64,000 nucleotides of DNA. Origin: Ancylobacter gelatini (lineage in GTDB: Bacteria > Pseudomonadota > Alphaproteobacteria > Rhizobiales > Xanthobacteraceae). The notes below the pieces were generated by a model, which was not told the DNA's origin, searched no databases, and was given only the letters and a program-made list of their open reading frames with translations. The DNA is taken from the NCBI RefSeq assembly GCF_022601675.1, contig NZ_JAKVIL010000001.1, positions 310,001-374,000 of the forward strand. The letters run 5' to 3'. Shown in pieces: positions 1 to 9,390 of the stretch; the stretch's first letter is position 1; every line of letters begins with the position of its first letter. The position numbers and the translations under genes were made by a program.

Positions 1-264
1 GTCGCGCACCGCTTCGTCCACGGTCAGGCGCTCGACGCCCGGCATGGAGCCGACCGGGGTGCGGGCGTTGCTGCCCTCCATCACGAAGATCGGCCAGATC
101 AGGTCCGCGACGGTCAGCGTGTTCTCGCGCATCAGCGAGCGCGCCCATTCCGACTTGCGGTTGCGCCGGGGGCGCTGGGCAAGGTCGAGCCGCGACGACA
201 GGTCCGGCCGCCCCGGTTCGGGGAAGGCGGGACGGGGGCGGGCGAAGGGAATGGCCATGGGCAT
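1..264 (-). CDS. hemB: Porphobilinogen synthase (delta-aminolevulinate dehydratase), 5' part only
   Basis: Condenses two 5-aminolevulinate molecules to porphobilinogen in tetrapyrrole synthesis. Only the first 88 codons are in the window; the gene runs off the left edge. The visible N-terminus has the family pattern: a basic R-R-N-R-K segment, then DLIWPIFVMEG and MPGVERL, which form the first strands of the TIM barrel. The start is the ATG at 264; a second in-frame ATG lies two codons downstream. The active-site lysines and the metal site are outside the window, so the metal class cannot be judged. The gene diverges from the hydrolase gene to its right. Confidence 0.9.
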   Translation of the reverse strand, partial: MPMAIPFARPRPAFPEPGRPDLSSRLDLAQRPRRNRKSEWARSLMRENTLTVADLIWPIFVMEGSNARTPVGSMPGVERLTVDEAVRD

Positions 265-432
265 GCTCACACTCAACCGGCAGTTTGAAATGCTTATAAC
301 GTCATATTGCACACAGCGCGAGTTGCCGAGCGGGCCAATACGTATTCGCACGAAAACGCGGCGGGTCATGTTGACGCTGTGACGCAAGGGCTTATCCCAG
401 AGCGACGATCCCAGCCGGCGAGGATAAGGCCC

Positions 433-1494
433 GTGACCCATTCTATCGGCATTCGATTCGAGCAGTCCGGGGCCCTCGGCATCATCACGCTGGACCGGCC
501 GAAGGCTCTGAACGCCATCGACCACGCCATGGTGCGGGCCATGCGCGCACAGCTCGACCAATGGGCCATCGACCCCTCGGTCGCTCATGTGCTGCTGCGC
601 GCCGCCGGGGAGAAGGCGTTCTGTGTCGGCGGCGACGTGCGCCACATGCACGACCACGGCAAGGCCGGGAACAAGGAGCTGGCGAGAGACTTCTGGCGCG
701 ACGAATACCAGCTCAACCATTTCATCTCGCGCTATCCCAAGCCCTATGTCTCGCTGGTCGACGGGCTGTGCTTCGGCGGGGGATTCGGCGTCTCCGGCCA
801 TGGCCGCTATCGCGTCGCCGGGGAGCGGCTCGGCTTCGCCATGCCGGAAGTCGCCATCGGCCTGTTTCCCGATGTCGGGGGCACCTTTGTGCTGCCGCGC
901 CTTGCCGGCTGGAGCGGCACCTGGCTCGCCATGACCGGCGCGCGCATCGGCATGTCCGACGCCATGGCGATCGGGCTCTACACCCATCACGTTCCCGTGG
1001 CCCGCTGGCCGGAGCTGACCGAGCGGCTGTCGCGCGGGGAGGAGATGGGCGCGGTGCTCGCCAGCCTCGCCGCCGCGCCGCCGCCGCCCTCGCTCGGCCC
1101 GCTCTACCCGCTGATCGACCGCGTGTTCGCCGGCACCAGCGTGCTCGCCGTGCTGGCCGCGCTGGATTATTCCGCGCGGGGCGAGGGGGTGGAAGCGGAG
1201 TTCGCGCAATTGCAGGCCGCCACCATCCGCCGCGCCTCGCCGACCAGCGTCAACATCGCGTTCCAGCAGATGCAGCGCGGGCTGCATCACGATCTGGCGG
1301 GATGTCTCACGCTGGAGTTCCGCGTGGTGAGCCGGGTTCTGGACGGGCACGACTTCTACGAGGGCGTGCGCGCCGTGCTGGTGGACAAGGACCAGAAGCC
1401 GCGCTGGCGGCCGGAACGACTGGAAGAGGTAGACCCGGCGGTGATCGATACCCTGTTCGAGGTGCCGCTTCCCGACGAATTGGTGCTGACGTGA
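433..1494 (+). CDS. 3-hydroxyisobutyryl-CoA hydrolase (enoyl-CoA hydratase/isomerase family)
   Basis: Predicted to hydrolyse 3-hydroxyisobutyryl-CoA in valine catabolism. The 353-residue product has the crotonase fold of the ECH_2/HIBCH group: the oxyanion-hole segment EKAFCVGGDV near residue 60, the glycine-rich DGLCFGGGFGVSG stretch, and MPEVAIGLFPDVGG, where E139 and D147 have the eight-residue spacing of the HIBCH catalytic pair. A GTG start at 433 is chosen because AGGATAAGG lies just upstream and the protein then begins directly with the crotonase domain; an upstream extension to 307 has no family support. Annotation as a plain enoyl-CoA hydratase is the main alternative. Confidence 0.85.
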   Translation: MTHSIGIRFEQSGALGIITLDRPKALNAIDHAMVRAMRAQLDQWAIDPSVAHVLLRAAGEKAFCVGGDVRHMHDHGKAGNKELARDFWRDEYQLNHFISRYPKPYVSLVDGLCFGGGFGVSGHGRYRVAGERLGFAMPEVAIGLFPDVGGTFVLPRLAGWSGTWLAMTGARIGMSDAMAIGLYTHHVPVARWPELTERLSRGEEMGAVLASLAAAPPPPSLGPLYPLIDRVFAGTSVLAVLAALDYSARGEGVEAEFAQLQAATIRRASPTSVNIAFQQMQRGLHHDLAGCLTLEFRVVSRVLDGHDFYEGVRAVLVDKDQKPRWRPERLEEVDPAVIDTLFEVPLPDELVLT

Positions 1495-1519
1495 GCGCAA
1501 ATTGGGGTATTGAGGCGCC

Positions 1520-1951
1520 ATGAGCTCGCCTTACGACCCCATCGACGCCACGCTCGGCCCGGCCGGCACCGCGATGCCCCCCTGGCAGCGGCGCGTCCTG
1601 CTGTATCTGCGCATCCTCGCCGGCTTCCTGCTGGTGAAGACCATCTACAGCTGGACGCTGATCTGCGGCGTCTGGGACGGCGAGACCAGCCGTTTCGAGA
1701 TGATCTCCATGGCCGCGCAGTCCGCCGTGATCTGGGCGGCGATCATGAATCCGGTGGCGGCGGTGGGGCTGTGGCTTGGCGCGTCCTGGGGCGTGGTGCT
1801 GTGGCTGGTGACCGCCATGGTGCAGATCCTTATCAACGCCTCGGCGCCCGAAGGCGTCGGCCGGCTGTTCATCGTCGCCGGCGTCGAGACGGTGCTGGTC
1901 GCGATCTACGCCTTCCTCACCTACAAGGCCGCGCGCGAAAGCGAGCGTTGA
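1520..1951 (+). CDS. DUF6163 family membrane protein
   Basis: A 143-residue integral membrane protein of unknown function. Hydrophobic segments lie near residues 25-47, 67-85, 88-108 and 117-137, giving about four membrane spans, with a charged C-terminus. The family is small and known mainly from Rhizobiales. It sits between the hydrolase gene and the ldtR regulator. A neighbouring MarR-type regulator of envelope genes suggests a cell-envelope role, but that is inference. No catalytic motif is visible. Confidence 0.7.
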   Translation: MSSPYDPIDATLGPAGTAMPPWQRRVLLYLRILAGFLLVKTIYSWTLICGVWDGETSRFEMISMAAQSAVIWAAIMNPVAAVGLWLGASWGVVLWLVTAMVQILINASAPEGVGRLFIVAGVETVLVAIYAFLTYKAARESER

Positions 1952-2108
1952 GCCGAGAGGCGCGCGAGCGGATGTTAAGTCCTTGTAAGGCATAAGGTGT
2001 TACGAAGGATTCATCGTCCTGCTTAAAGCGGTTTTAGAAGCCGCGCCCGACACTGTATTCCGATGGAGAGGGAGACAATCCCCGCGACGGAATTCGAAGG
2101 TGTCGAAC

Positions 2109-2621
2109 ATGAAGAGCGCAGCGCGGACCGCGAATGTCGCGGCCTTCGAGCCGCAGAAGGACAAGATTACGCCGCTCTATCAGGAGGCGCTGACGCTGCT
2201 GGAGCGTCTGCACCGCCGCCTGCTCGACGTGGTGAAGGACGAGTTCGACCGGCGCGAGCGCACCGACGTCAATGCCGCGCAGGCGCTGCTGCTGTTCAAT
2301 ATCGGCGATGCCGAGCTTTCGGCGGGCGAACTGCGCACGCGCGGCTACTATCTCGGCGCGAACGTCTCCTACAACATCAAGAAGCTCGCCGAGATGGGCT
2401 ATCTGGAGCACCAGCGCTCGCGCATGGATCGCCGCGCGCTGCGCATCAGCCTGACGCCGAAAGGCGAGGAGGTCCGCGAGATCGTCGGCGCGCTCTACGC
2501 CAAGCATGTCGCGACCATCGAACAGATCGGCGGCATCGCGGCGCAGGATTTCCAGGTGATCAACCGCTCGCTGCAGCGGCTGGAGCGGTTCTGGACCGAC
2601 CAGATCCTGTATCGGCTGTAG
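2109..2621 (+). CDS. ldtR: MarR-family transcriptional regulator, LdtR type
   Basis: A winged-helix DNA-binding regulator of 170 residues. The family controls an L,D-transpeptidase and stress tolerance in Liberibacter and Sinorhizobium. The central MarR wing is clear: ELRTRGYYLGANVSYNIKK followed by RSRMDRRALRISLTPKG, the usual D-x-R wing. ATG 2109 is preferred over the GTG at 2100 because GAAGG lies 8 nt before it and almost touches the GTG. The upstream gap (about 1952-2108) is AT-richer and contains the short palindrome CCTTGTAAGG, a possible promoter or operator. Its last ~67 bases are duplicated downstream, between the two cyclase genes. Confidence 0.85.
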   Translation: MKSAARTANVAAFEPQKDKITPLYQEALTLLERLHRRLLDVVKDEFDRRERTDVNAAQALLLFNIGDAELSAGELRTRGYYLGANVSYNIKKLAEMGYLEHQRSRMDRRALRISLTPKGEEVREIVGALYAKHVATIEQIGGIAAQDFQVINRSLQRLERFWTDQILYRL

Positions 2622-2731
2622 GGCGCCGCACCGGCCGCGGCTTCCGCATCGCCTGATCGGATGCTATCCCGCTACCGAAGGTGGCGGGACCTGATGTCGG
2701 TTCCCTGCCGGTATCCGGGGATCCGCTCAGC

Positions 2732-3868
2732 ATGACCGGCGTCAAGCTCTTCACGCTGCTGAACCCCTCGATCGGGCTGGTCTTCACGCTGGTCTTTGTG
2801 CTGCTCTGGCTGAACCAGAAGCCGCGCGTCTACATCCTGCTGATGGGCGGGGCGTGCTTCGCCTTCTCGCTGGCGATGCTGGTCCAGATTTTCCAGATTC
2901 CGCCGGATGTCGGCGCCAACACGCTGCTGGCCAACGTGCTGTATCTCGCCAGCCTCGGCCTGTTCACGGAATCGGTTTCCCGGCGCGTCGGCGTGCGCGG
3001 CAGCTATATCGGCAGTCTCGTCATTTCGGCGGGCATCTTCCTGTCCATCTTCTATTTCTTCTACATCGACCGCGATCTCCACACGCGAATTTTCATCGTA
3101 AGTGCAGGGTTTTGCATCTTCCTGTGCTACGCGGCGCTGCGCATGCGCCTCGCCGGGCGCACCCAGCCGATCGACCGGGTGATGTTCTGGTTTCTCCTGC
3201 TGGCGGGCCTGCATTTCCTGCCGCGCGCCGTGCTGACCCTGATGATCGACGGAACGCTGACGAGCGGCGCTTTCGGCCGCTCCATGTTCTGGACCGGGCT
3301 CAATTTTTCCCTGATCATCATCGTGTTGATGCTGTGCCTGACCTTCCTGCTGGCCATCGCTCTCGACATCATCGAAGGGCTGCGCGCCGACCGGCATCGC
3401 GACGCTCTGGTCCCGCTGCTGAACCGGCGCGGCTTCGAGGAGCAGGCGGGCGCTTATCTCGGCCGCGCCTTGCCGGAGCCCGCCTGTCTGGTGTTCTGCG
3501 ACATCGACCACTTCAAGGCGATCAACGACACCTATGGCCACGGCGTCGGCGATGGCGTCATCCGCGCCTTCGGCCGCTGGATCGGCGAAGCGGTTCGCCG
3601 CGACGACGTGGCCGGGCGGATCGGCGGCGAGGAGTTCGCCATCCTGCTGCCCGGCGCGGCTCCGGCCGACGCGGCCCGCTTCTGCGAGCGGCTGCGCCTG
3701 CGGGTGGAGGCGGGCGAAGAGGGCATCATCCCCGCGCCGTGGCGGGTGACGTCGAGCTTCGGCATTGCCGAGCGGCGGCCCGGCGACACGCTGGCGAGCC
3801 TGATGGAGCGCGCGGACGGGCGGCTCTACGCCGCCAAGCGCAACGGACGCAACCGGGTGGAAGGGTGA
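2732..3868 (+). CDS. Membrane-anchored diguanylate cyclase (GGDEF), copy 1
   Basis: Predicted to make cyclic di-GMP from two GTP. The 378-residue product has an N-terminal region of about six or seven hydrophobic segments (residues ~5-215), then a GGDEF domain. The active-site loop is GGEEF at 298-302, with the inhibitory I-site RxxD (RRDD) at 289-292, so catalysis and product inhibition both look intact. FCDIDHFKAINDTYGHGVGD is the normal nucleotide and metal segment. ATG 2732 is chosen by alignment with the paralogue at 4051; a longer frame opens at 2681. The gene is tandemly duplicated. Confidence 0.88.
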   Translation: MTGVKLFTLLNPSIGLVFTLVFVLLWLNQKPRVYILLMGGACFAFSLAMLVQIFQIPPDVGANTLLANVLYLASLGLFTESVSRRVGVRGSYIGSLVISAGIFLSIFYFFYIDRDLHTRIFIVSAGFCIFLCYAALRMRLAGRTQPIDRVMFWFLLLAGLHFLPRAVLTLMIDGTLTSGAFGRSMFWTGLNFSLIIIVLMLCLTFLLAIALDIIEGLRADRHRDALVPLLNRRGFEEQAGAYLGRALPEPACLVFCDIDHFKAINDTYGHGVGDGVIRAFGRWIGEAVRRDDVAGRIGGEEFAILLPGAAPADAARFCERLRLRVEAGEEGIIPAPWRVTSSFGIAERRPGDTLASLMERADGRLYAAKRNGRNRVEG

Positions 3869-3898
3869 GGCGGCTTAGGTCCGCGGTAGTGGGACTTT

Positions 3899-3966
3899 AG
3901 GTGATCGACCGCTTGCTCCAGCGGCCGGAGCGTTTCGGGACGGGCCAGATCCTGTATCGGCTGTAA
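3899..3966 (+). pseudogene. Duplicated 3'-end fragment of ldtR
   Basis: These ~67 bases match the last 67 bases of the intact ldtR (2554-2620) with about eight mismatches and no gaps. Read in frame they encode a recognisable copy of the LdtR C-terminus ending QILYRL and a stop. There is no start or upstream domain, so this is a scar. It shows that the duplicated unit began inside ldtR and carried the first cyclase gene with it. Confidence 0.85.
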
Positions 3967-4050
3967 CGTCGCGTCGCCACGACACCACTAATTTGATACC
4001 AAGCGGCGGCCCGCCTACGGTCATCATCCGCCGCCTGGAAGATTTGCTCC

Positions 4051-5199
4051 GTGACACCTCTGCGCCTGTTCGCACTGCTGAATCCGGCCATCGGGATCGT
4101 CTTCGCGCTGGTGTTTCTGGTGCTGTGGACCAACCACCGCAGCCAGCGCCATATCCTGCTGATGTCCGCCGCCGCCGGGCTCTACAGCGTGGCTGCGCTG
4201 GCGCAGATGTTTCTCCCGCTCTCGCCGAAATACGGCGTGAACACCATGGTGTCCGCCGTCCTGTACATGACGTGCCTCGCCCTCTTCGTCGAGGCGCTGC
4301 TGATGCGGGCCGGCGTGCGTGGCAACGTGCCCTGGCTGGCGCTGCTGGCCGGCGGCATCGTCGGCCTGATCGCCTTCTTCTTTTATGTGCACGAGGATCT
4401 CACGATCCGCATCTATGTGCTCAATCTCGGCTGCGGGGCGGTGCTGGTGTTCGGGGCGCTGCGGCTGCGGCTGGCGCGGGACCCCAAGCCGATCGACCGC
4501 GTGCTGTTCTGGACGGTGCTGCTGGTCGGGCTGCATTTCCTGCCCCGCACGCTGCTGACCCTGTTCGCCGACGGGCCGAATGGCACCGTCAACGTCGAGA
4601 ACTACCGGGCGTCGCTGTTCTTCTCGCTGTTGAATTTCGCGCTGATCATCCTCGCCCTGATGCTGTGCCTGACCTTCCTGCTGGCCATCGCGCTCGACAT
4701 CATCGAAGGGCTGCGCGCCGAGCGCAATCGCGATGGCCTGACCCCGCTGCTGAACCGGCGCGGCTTCGAGGAGCAGGCGGGCGCTTCTCTTGCCAGGGCT
4801 GGGCCGGAGCGGGCCTGTCTGGTGTTCTGCGACATCGACCACTTCAAGGCGATCAACGACACCTATGGCCACGGCGTCGGCGATGCGGTCATCCGCGCCT
4901 TCGGCCGCTGGATCAGGGAGGCGGTACGCCGGGACGATGTGGCGGGGCGGATCGGCGGCGAGGAGTTCGCCATCCTGTTGCACGGCGCTGCTCTGTCCGA
5001 CGCGGCCCGCTTCTGCGAGCGGCTGCGCCTGCGGGTGGAGGCGGGCGAGGAGGGCATCATCCCCGCGCCGTGGCGGGTGACGTCGAGCTTCGGCATCGCC
5101 AAGCGCCGACCCGGCGACACGCTGGCGGAGCTGATGGAGCGCGCGGACCAGCAGCTCTACGCCGCCAAGCGCAATGGCCGCAACCGGGTGGAAGGGTGA
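4051..5199 (+). CDS. Membrane-anchored diguanylate cyclase (GGDEF), copy 2
   Basis: Tandem paralogue of the preceding cyclase: 382 residues, a multi-span N-terminal sensor and a GGDEF domain with GGEEF at 302-306 and I-site RRDD at 293-296. The start is GTG, with GGAAGA upstream. The N-terminal half has diverged clearly from copy 1, while from about LMLCLTFLLAIALDIIEGL onward the two are nearly identical at DNA level. It ends 6 bp from the convergent deacetylase gene. The different sensors with matching catalytic domains suggest different inputs into one output. Confidence 0.88.
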   Translation: MTPLRLFALLNPAIGIVFALVFLVLWTNHRSQRHILLMSAAAGLYSVAALAQMFLPLSPKYGVNTMVSAVLYMTCLALFVEALLMRAGVRGNVPWLALLAGGIVGLIAFFFYVHEDLTIRIYVLNLGCGAVLVFGALRLRLARDPKPIDRVLFWTVLLVGLHFLPRTLLTLFADGPNGTVNVENYRASLFFSLLNFALIILALMLCLTFLLAIALDIIEGLRAERNRDGLTPLLNRRGFEEQAGASLARAGPERACLVFCDIDHFKAINDTYGHGVGDAVIRAFGRWIREAVRRDDVAGRIGGEEFAILLHGAALSDAARFCERLRLRVEAGEEGIIPAPWRVTSSFGIAKRRPGDTLAELMERADQQLYAAKRNGRNRVEG

Positions 5200-5205
5200 G
5201 GGGGC

Positions 5206-6234
5206 TCACCCCTGCAGGAAGCCTTCTAGCGTGTTCGCGACGTTGACGCCGATGGCCTCGACCGCATAGCCGCCCTCCATCACGAACAGCGTCGGCAGGC
5301 CGAGCCCGGCGATCATCGCGCCCATGCGCAGATAATCCGGGCTGTCGAGGCGGAAGCGCGAGATCGGGTCGCCCTGATAGGTGTCGACGCCGAGCGAGAC
5401 AATGAGCGCGTCCGGCGCGAAGGTGGCGATCCGTGCCGATGCGGCGGCCAGGGCTTCGCTCCAGCGGGCGAAATCCGTGCCCCAGGGCAGGGGGTAATTG
5501 GCGTTGAAACCCTCGCCCGGGCCGGCGCCCAACTCGTCGGCATGGCCGAGGAAATAGGGGAATTCCTGCATCGGGTCGGCGTGGATGTTGCACACCAGAA
5601 CGTCCGCGCGGTCATAGAAGATCGCCTGCGTGCCGTTGCCGTGGTGATAGTCGACATCGAGCACCGCCACACGGGTCATCCCGCCGTCACGCAGGGCCTG
5701 CGCGGCGATGGCGGCGTTGTTGAGGTAGCAATAGCCGCCCATGGTTCCGGCATGGGCGTGGTGGCCCGGCGGGCGGCATAAGGCGAAGGCGCTGGCCTCG
5801 CCGGCCATCAGCAGGTCCGCGCCGGTGAGCGCGAGGTCGGCGCTGGCCTGCACAGCGTCCCACGTCCCTGCGACGATGCAGCAGCCGGCATCGAAGGAAA
5901 AATGGCCGAGCTTGCCGTCGAGCGCTGCCGGCTCGATCGAACGCATGCCCGGCGCGCGCCAGAAGCTGGGCAGCGCCGGCCCCTCGCGCCCCTCGCTGGT
6001 CCACAGGCCCCAGACATTGGCGAGAAACCGCACATAGTCGGGCTCATGCACCCTGAGCACCGGATCCAGCCCGTGCGGCTGCGGGCCGACCAGCGGCCCG
6101 AGGTCGCGGCCGGCGATCGCCTTCAGCACCATCTCGACGCGCTCGGGCTTCTCGAAGGCCGGCACGATGCGCCCGTCATTGAGTTCGACATGGCCGGAAT
6201 GGCCGAGATGGCGCGGGGAATGGATGACCTGCAT
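5206..6234 (-). CDS. Histone deacetylase family protein (acetylpolyamine amidohydrolase-like)
   Basis: A zinc-dependent deacetylase of the arginase/HDAC fold, 342 residues. Bacterial members act on acetylated polyamines, acetoin-pathway enzymes or other acetyl-lysines. All active-site residues are present: H158-H159 in [10 protein letters not shown], zinc ligands D195 and H197 in [11 protein letters not shown]284 in [11 protein letters not shown], and the transition-state tyrosine Y323 in [10 protein letters not shown]. The N-terminal [10 protein letters not shown] and PAFEKPERV resemble the acetylpolyamine group. The start at 6234 begins at this conserved N-terminus. The substrate cannot be settled from sequence. 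Confidence 0.85.
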   Translation of the reverse strand: MQVIHSPRHLGHSGHVELNDGRIVPAFEKPERVEMVLKAIAGRDLGPLVGPQPHGLDPVLRVHEPDYVRFLANVWGLWTSEGREGPALPSFWRAPGMRSIEPAALDGKLGHFSFDAGCCIVAGTWDAVQASADLALTGADLLMAGEASAFALCRPPGHHAHAGTMGGYCYLNNAAIAAQALRDGGMTRVAVLDVDYHHGNGTQAIFYDRADVLVCNIHADPMQEFPYFLGHADELGAGPGEGFNANYPLPWGTDFARWSEALAAASARIATFAPDALIVSLGVDTYQGDPISRFRLDSPDYLRMGAMIAGLGLPTLFVMEGGYAVEAIGVNVANTLEGFLQG

Positions 6235-6427
6235 GGCGGCTATGCGATTCGTTGACGGGAGCCGCAGGTTAGGCGAGGCGGGCCCGCGCGTCATCGCCGA
6301 TGCACCGGACCGCGCGGATCGGAATCCTCTTGCTTTGAAACGGCAGGACCGCTGTGCTAAGCGACCGCGCATGTTCGGCATGCGCGCCATGGCTGGCGGC
6401 GCGTGCCTGGCGCCACGGAGATTCCTG

Positions 6428-7729
6428 ATGTCGCACGCCGAAGCCGTCGCTTCCTCCACCCCGAGCCGCTTCTTCTCCGCCCCACTGGCCGAGACCGATC
6501 CCGAACTCGCCGGCGCGATTTCCGCCGAGCTGGGTCGCCAGCGCGACGAGATCGAGCTGATCGCCTCGGAGAACATCGTTTCCCGCGCGGTGCTGGAAGC
6601 GCAGGGCTCGGTGCTGACCAACAAATACGCCGAAGGCTATCCGGGCCGGCGCTATTATGGCGGCTGCCAGTATGTCGACGTGGCCGAGCAACTCGCCATC
6701 GACCGCGCCAAGAAGCTGTTCGGCGCCGGCTTCGCCAATGTGCAGCCCCATTCCGGCGCGCAGGCCAACACCGCGGTGTTCTTCGCGCTGATGCAGCCGG
6801 GCGATACCTTCCTTGGCCTCAACCTCGCGGCCGGCGGTCACCTGACACATGGCGCGCCGGTGAGTCTCTCGGGCAAGTGGTTCAAGCCGGTGCCCTACAG
6901 CGTGCGCCGCGACGACCAGCGCATCGATTATGAAGAGGTCGCCAAGCTCGCCGACGAGCACAAGCCCAAGGTGATCATTGCCGGCGGCTCGGCCTATCCG
7001 CGCCATATCGACTTCGCCAAGATGCGCGCCATCGCCGATTCCGTCGGCGCCTATCTGATGGTCGACATGGCGCATTTCGCCGGCCTGGTGGCGGGCGGCG
7101 CGCACCCCAATCCGGTGCCGCATGCCCATGTCGTCACCACCACCACCCACAAGACCCTGCGCGGCCCGCGCGGCGGCATGATCCTCACCAATGACGAGGA
7201 CCTCGCCAAGAAGTTCAACTCGGCGATCTTCCCCGGCATTCAGGGCGGCCCGCTGATGCACGTCATCGCCGCCAAGGCGGTGGCCTTCGGCGAGGCGCTG
7301 CAGCCGGACTTCAAGATTTACGCGAAGAACGTGGTGGAAAATGCTAAGGCGCTTGCAGAAAATCTGAAAGGCCACGGTTTCGAGATCGTCTCCGGCGGCA
7401 CCGATACCCACCTGATGCTGGTCGATCTTCGCCCGAAGAAGCTGACCGGCAAGGTGTCGGAGATCGCGCTGGGGCGCGCCCATATCACCACCAACAAGAA
7501 CGGCATCCCGTTCGATCCCGAGAAGCCGTTCGTGACCTCGGGCATCCGGCTCGGCACCCCGGCCGGCACCACGCGCGGCTTCGGCGTCGGCGAATTCCAG
7601 CAGATCGGCGACATGATCGCGGAAGTGCTGGACGTGCTGTCGCAGAAGGGCACCGACGAGGACAGCCTGGTCGAGGCGGCGGTTCGTGCCAAGGTGGCCG
7701 AGTTGCTGGGCCGATTCCCGATCTATTGA
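6428..7729 (+). CDS. glyA: Serine hydroxymethyltransferase
   Basis: PLP enzyme converting serine and tetrahydrofolate to glycine and 5,10-methylene-tetrahydrofolate, the main source of one-carbon units. The 433-residue product is full length. [14 protein letters not shown] and [15 protein letters not shown] are present, and the PLP lysine is K242 in [16 protein letters not shown] 6428 has GGAG 8 nt upstream; the open frame extends further 5' without family similarity. It is followed after 12 bp by nrdR, as in many alphaproteobacteria, and probably begins the glyA-nrdR-rib-nusB-thiL transcript. Confidence 0.97.
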   Translation: MSHAEAVASSTPSRFFSAPLAETDPELAGAISAELGRQRDEIELIASENIVSRAVLEAQGSVLTNKYAEGYPGRRYYGGCQYVDVAEQLAIDRAKKLFGAGFANVQPHSGAQANTAVFFALMQPGDTFLGLNLAAGGHLTHGAPVSLSGKWFKPVPYSVRRDDQRIDYEEVAKLADEHKPKVIIAGGSAYPRHIDFAKMRAIADSVGAYLMVDMAHFAGLVAGGAHPNPVPHAHVVTTTTHKTLRGPRGGMILTNDEDLAKKFNSAIFPGIQGGPLMHVIAAKAVAFGEALQPDFKIYAKNVVENAKALAENLKGHGFEIVSGGTDTHLMLVDLRPKKLTGKVSEIALGRAHITTNKNGIPFDPEKPFVTSGIRLGTPAGTTRGFGVGEFQQIGDMIAEVLDVLSQKGTDEDSLVEAAVRAKVAELLGRFPIY

Positions 7730-7741
7730 TGAGGTGAGCTG

Positions 7742-8278
7742 ATGCGCTGTCCCTATTGCGGGAGCCTGGAGACGCAGGTCAAGGATTCCCGTCCCACCGA
7801 GGACAGCGCCGCCATACGCCGCCGCCGCATCTGCCCGGATTGCGGCGGCCGCTTCACCACCTTCGAGCGGGTTCAGCTCCGCGAACTGACCGTGCTCAAG
7901 CGCTCCGGCCGGCGGGTGCCGTTCGACCGCGACAAGCTCGCCCGCTCCATCGAGGTGGCGCTGAGGAAGCGCCCGGTCGATCCCGAGCGCATCGAGCGGC
8001 TGGTCTCCGGCCTGGTGCGCCGGCTGGAAAGCATGGGCGAGAGCGAAATCTCGTCGGAGATGATCGGCGAGCGGGTGATGGAAAGCCTGAAGCAGCTCGA
8101 CGACGTGGCCTATGTCCGCTTCGCCTCGGTCTATCGCAATTTCCGCGAGGCCAAGGATTTCGAGACCCTGCTCGGCGAGCTCGGTCCGAAGATCGGCGAC
8201 GAACTGGCCGACGAGGACGGCGAGTTGCTGCGTGCGGTCGCGAAGGCATCGGCCAAGCCGGCCGCGCCGGACGAATGA
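7742..8278 (+). CDS. nrdR: Transcriptional repressor NrdR
   Basis: A zinc-ribbon and ATP-cone repressor of ribonucleotide reductase genes that senses ATP/dATP. The four zinc cysteines are C3, C6, C31 and C34 (CPYC, CPDC). The ATP-cone follows from about residue 47 ([20 protein letters not shown]). At 178 residues it is longer than the usual ~150 because of an acidic then Ala/Lys-rich tail after residue 150. Its TGA overlaps the ATG of ribD, so the two are translationally coupled. Confidence 0.96.
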   Translation: MRCPYCGSLETQVKDSRPTEDSAAIRRRRICPDCGGRFTTFERVQLRELTVLKRSGRRVPFDRDKLARSIEVALRKRPVDPERIERLVSGLVRRLESMGESEISSEMIGERVMESLKQLDDVAYVRFASVYRNFREAKDFETLLGELGPKIGDELADEDGELLRAVAKASAKPAAPDE

Positions 8279-9387
8279 GCCCCTACGCCCTCGACGAGGC
8301 GCTGATGGCCACGGCGCTCGCCATGGGCCGCCGCAACCTCGGCGCGACATGGCCGAACCCGGCCGTGGGCGCGCTGGTGGTGCGGGATACGCCGGACGGC
8401 CCCCTCGTGCTTGGCCGCGGCGCCACGGCGCGGGGCGGGCGCCCCCATGCCGAGACGCAGGCGCTGGCCATGGCCGGCGAGGCCGCGCGCGGGGGGACGC
8501 TCTATGTCACGCTGGAGCCCTGCTCCCATCACGGCCGCACGCCGCCCTGCGTCGACGCGATCCGCGCGGCGGGCGTCGCGCGCGTGGTGGTGGCGATCGG
8601 CGACCCGGATGATCGCGTTGCCGGGCGCGGCTTCAACATTCTGCGCGAGGCGGGCATCACGGTGGATGTCGGTCCCGGCGCGGCGGAGGCGCGGCTCGCC
8701 CATGCCGGCCACATACGCCGCGTCACCGAGGGGCGGCCGCATGTCATGCTCAAGCTCGCCGTATCGTCCGATGGCAAGGCCGGGCTGGAAGGGCGCCGCC
8801 CGGCGGCGATCACTGGCGAGACTTCCCGCGCCCACGTCCACATGCTGCGCGCGACCCATGATGCGGTGCTGACCGGCATCGGCACGGTGCTCGCGGACGA
8901 TCCGCTGCTGACCTGCCGCCTGCCGGGCATGGCGGACCGCTCGCCGGTGCGCGTGGTCCTCGATGGCGCGCTGCGCCTGCCGCTGTCCAGCGCCGTGGTG
9001 CGCAGCCTCGACATTGCCCCGCTTTGGGTGATTGCGGGGGAGGACGCGCCGGCGGAGCGCGAGGCGGCGCTGAACGCGCTGGGGGTCGAGGTGATGCGCG
9101 TCGGGCGTGCGCCCGGCGGCGGGCTCGATCTGGTCGAGGCGCTGCGGCTGCTGGCGGTGCGCGGCATCACCCGGCTGATGGTCGAGGCCGGACCGCGCGT
9201 CGCCGCCGCCTTCGTCGCGGCGGATCTGGTCGACGAGGCCGACATCTTCACAGGTCCCGATCCGCTCGGCGCGAATGCCATCGATGCGCTGGAGGGCCTG
9301 CCGCTCGCCGCGCTCCATGCCCATCTTGTCGAGGTCGAAACACACACGCACGGGCGCGACCGCCTGCGCGTCATGAGGCGCAGCTAG
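8275..9387 (+). CDS. ribD: Bifunctional riboflavin biosynthesis deaminase/reductase RibD
   Basis: Carries out the second and third steps of riboflavin synthesis: deamination of the pyrimidine product of GTP cyclohydrolase II, then ribosyl side-chain reduction. The 370-residue product has an N-terminal cytidine-deaminase-like domain with HAETQAL and the zinc motif [12 protein letters not shown], and a C-terminal reductase domain from ~residue 150 ([28 protein letters not shown]). The ATG overlaps the nrdR stop. The ribE gene follows after 3 bp. Confidence 0.95.
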   Translation: MSPYALDEALMATALAMGRRNLGATWPNPAVGALVVRDTPDGPLVLGRGATARGGRPHAETQALAMAGEAARGGTLYVTLEPCSHHGRTPPCVDAIRAAGVARVVVAIGDPDDRVAGRGFNILREAGITVDVGPGAAEARLAHAGHIRRVTEGRPHVMLKLAVSSDGKAGLEGRRPAAITGETSRAHVHMLRATHDAVLTGIGTVLADDPLLTCRLPGMADRSPVRVVLDGALRLPLSSAVVRSLDIAPLWVIAGEDAPAEREAALNALGVEVMRVGRAPGGGLDLVEALRLLAVRGITRLMVEAGPRVAAAFVAADLVDEADIFTGPDPLGANAIDALEGLPLAALHAHLVEVETHTHGRDRLRVMRRS

Positions 9388-9390
9388 GTC

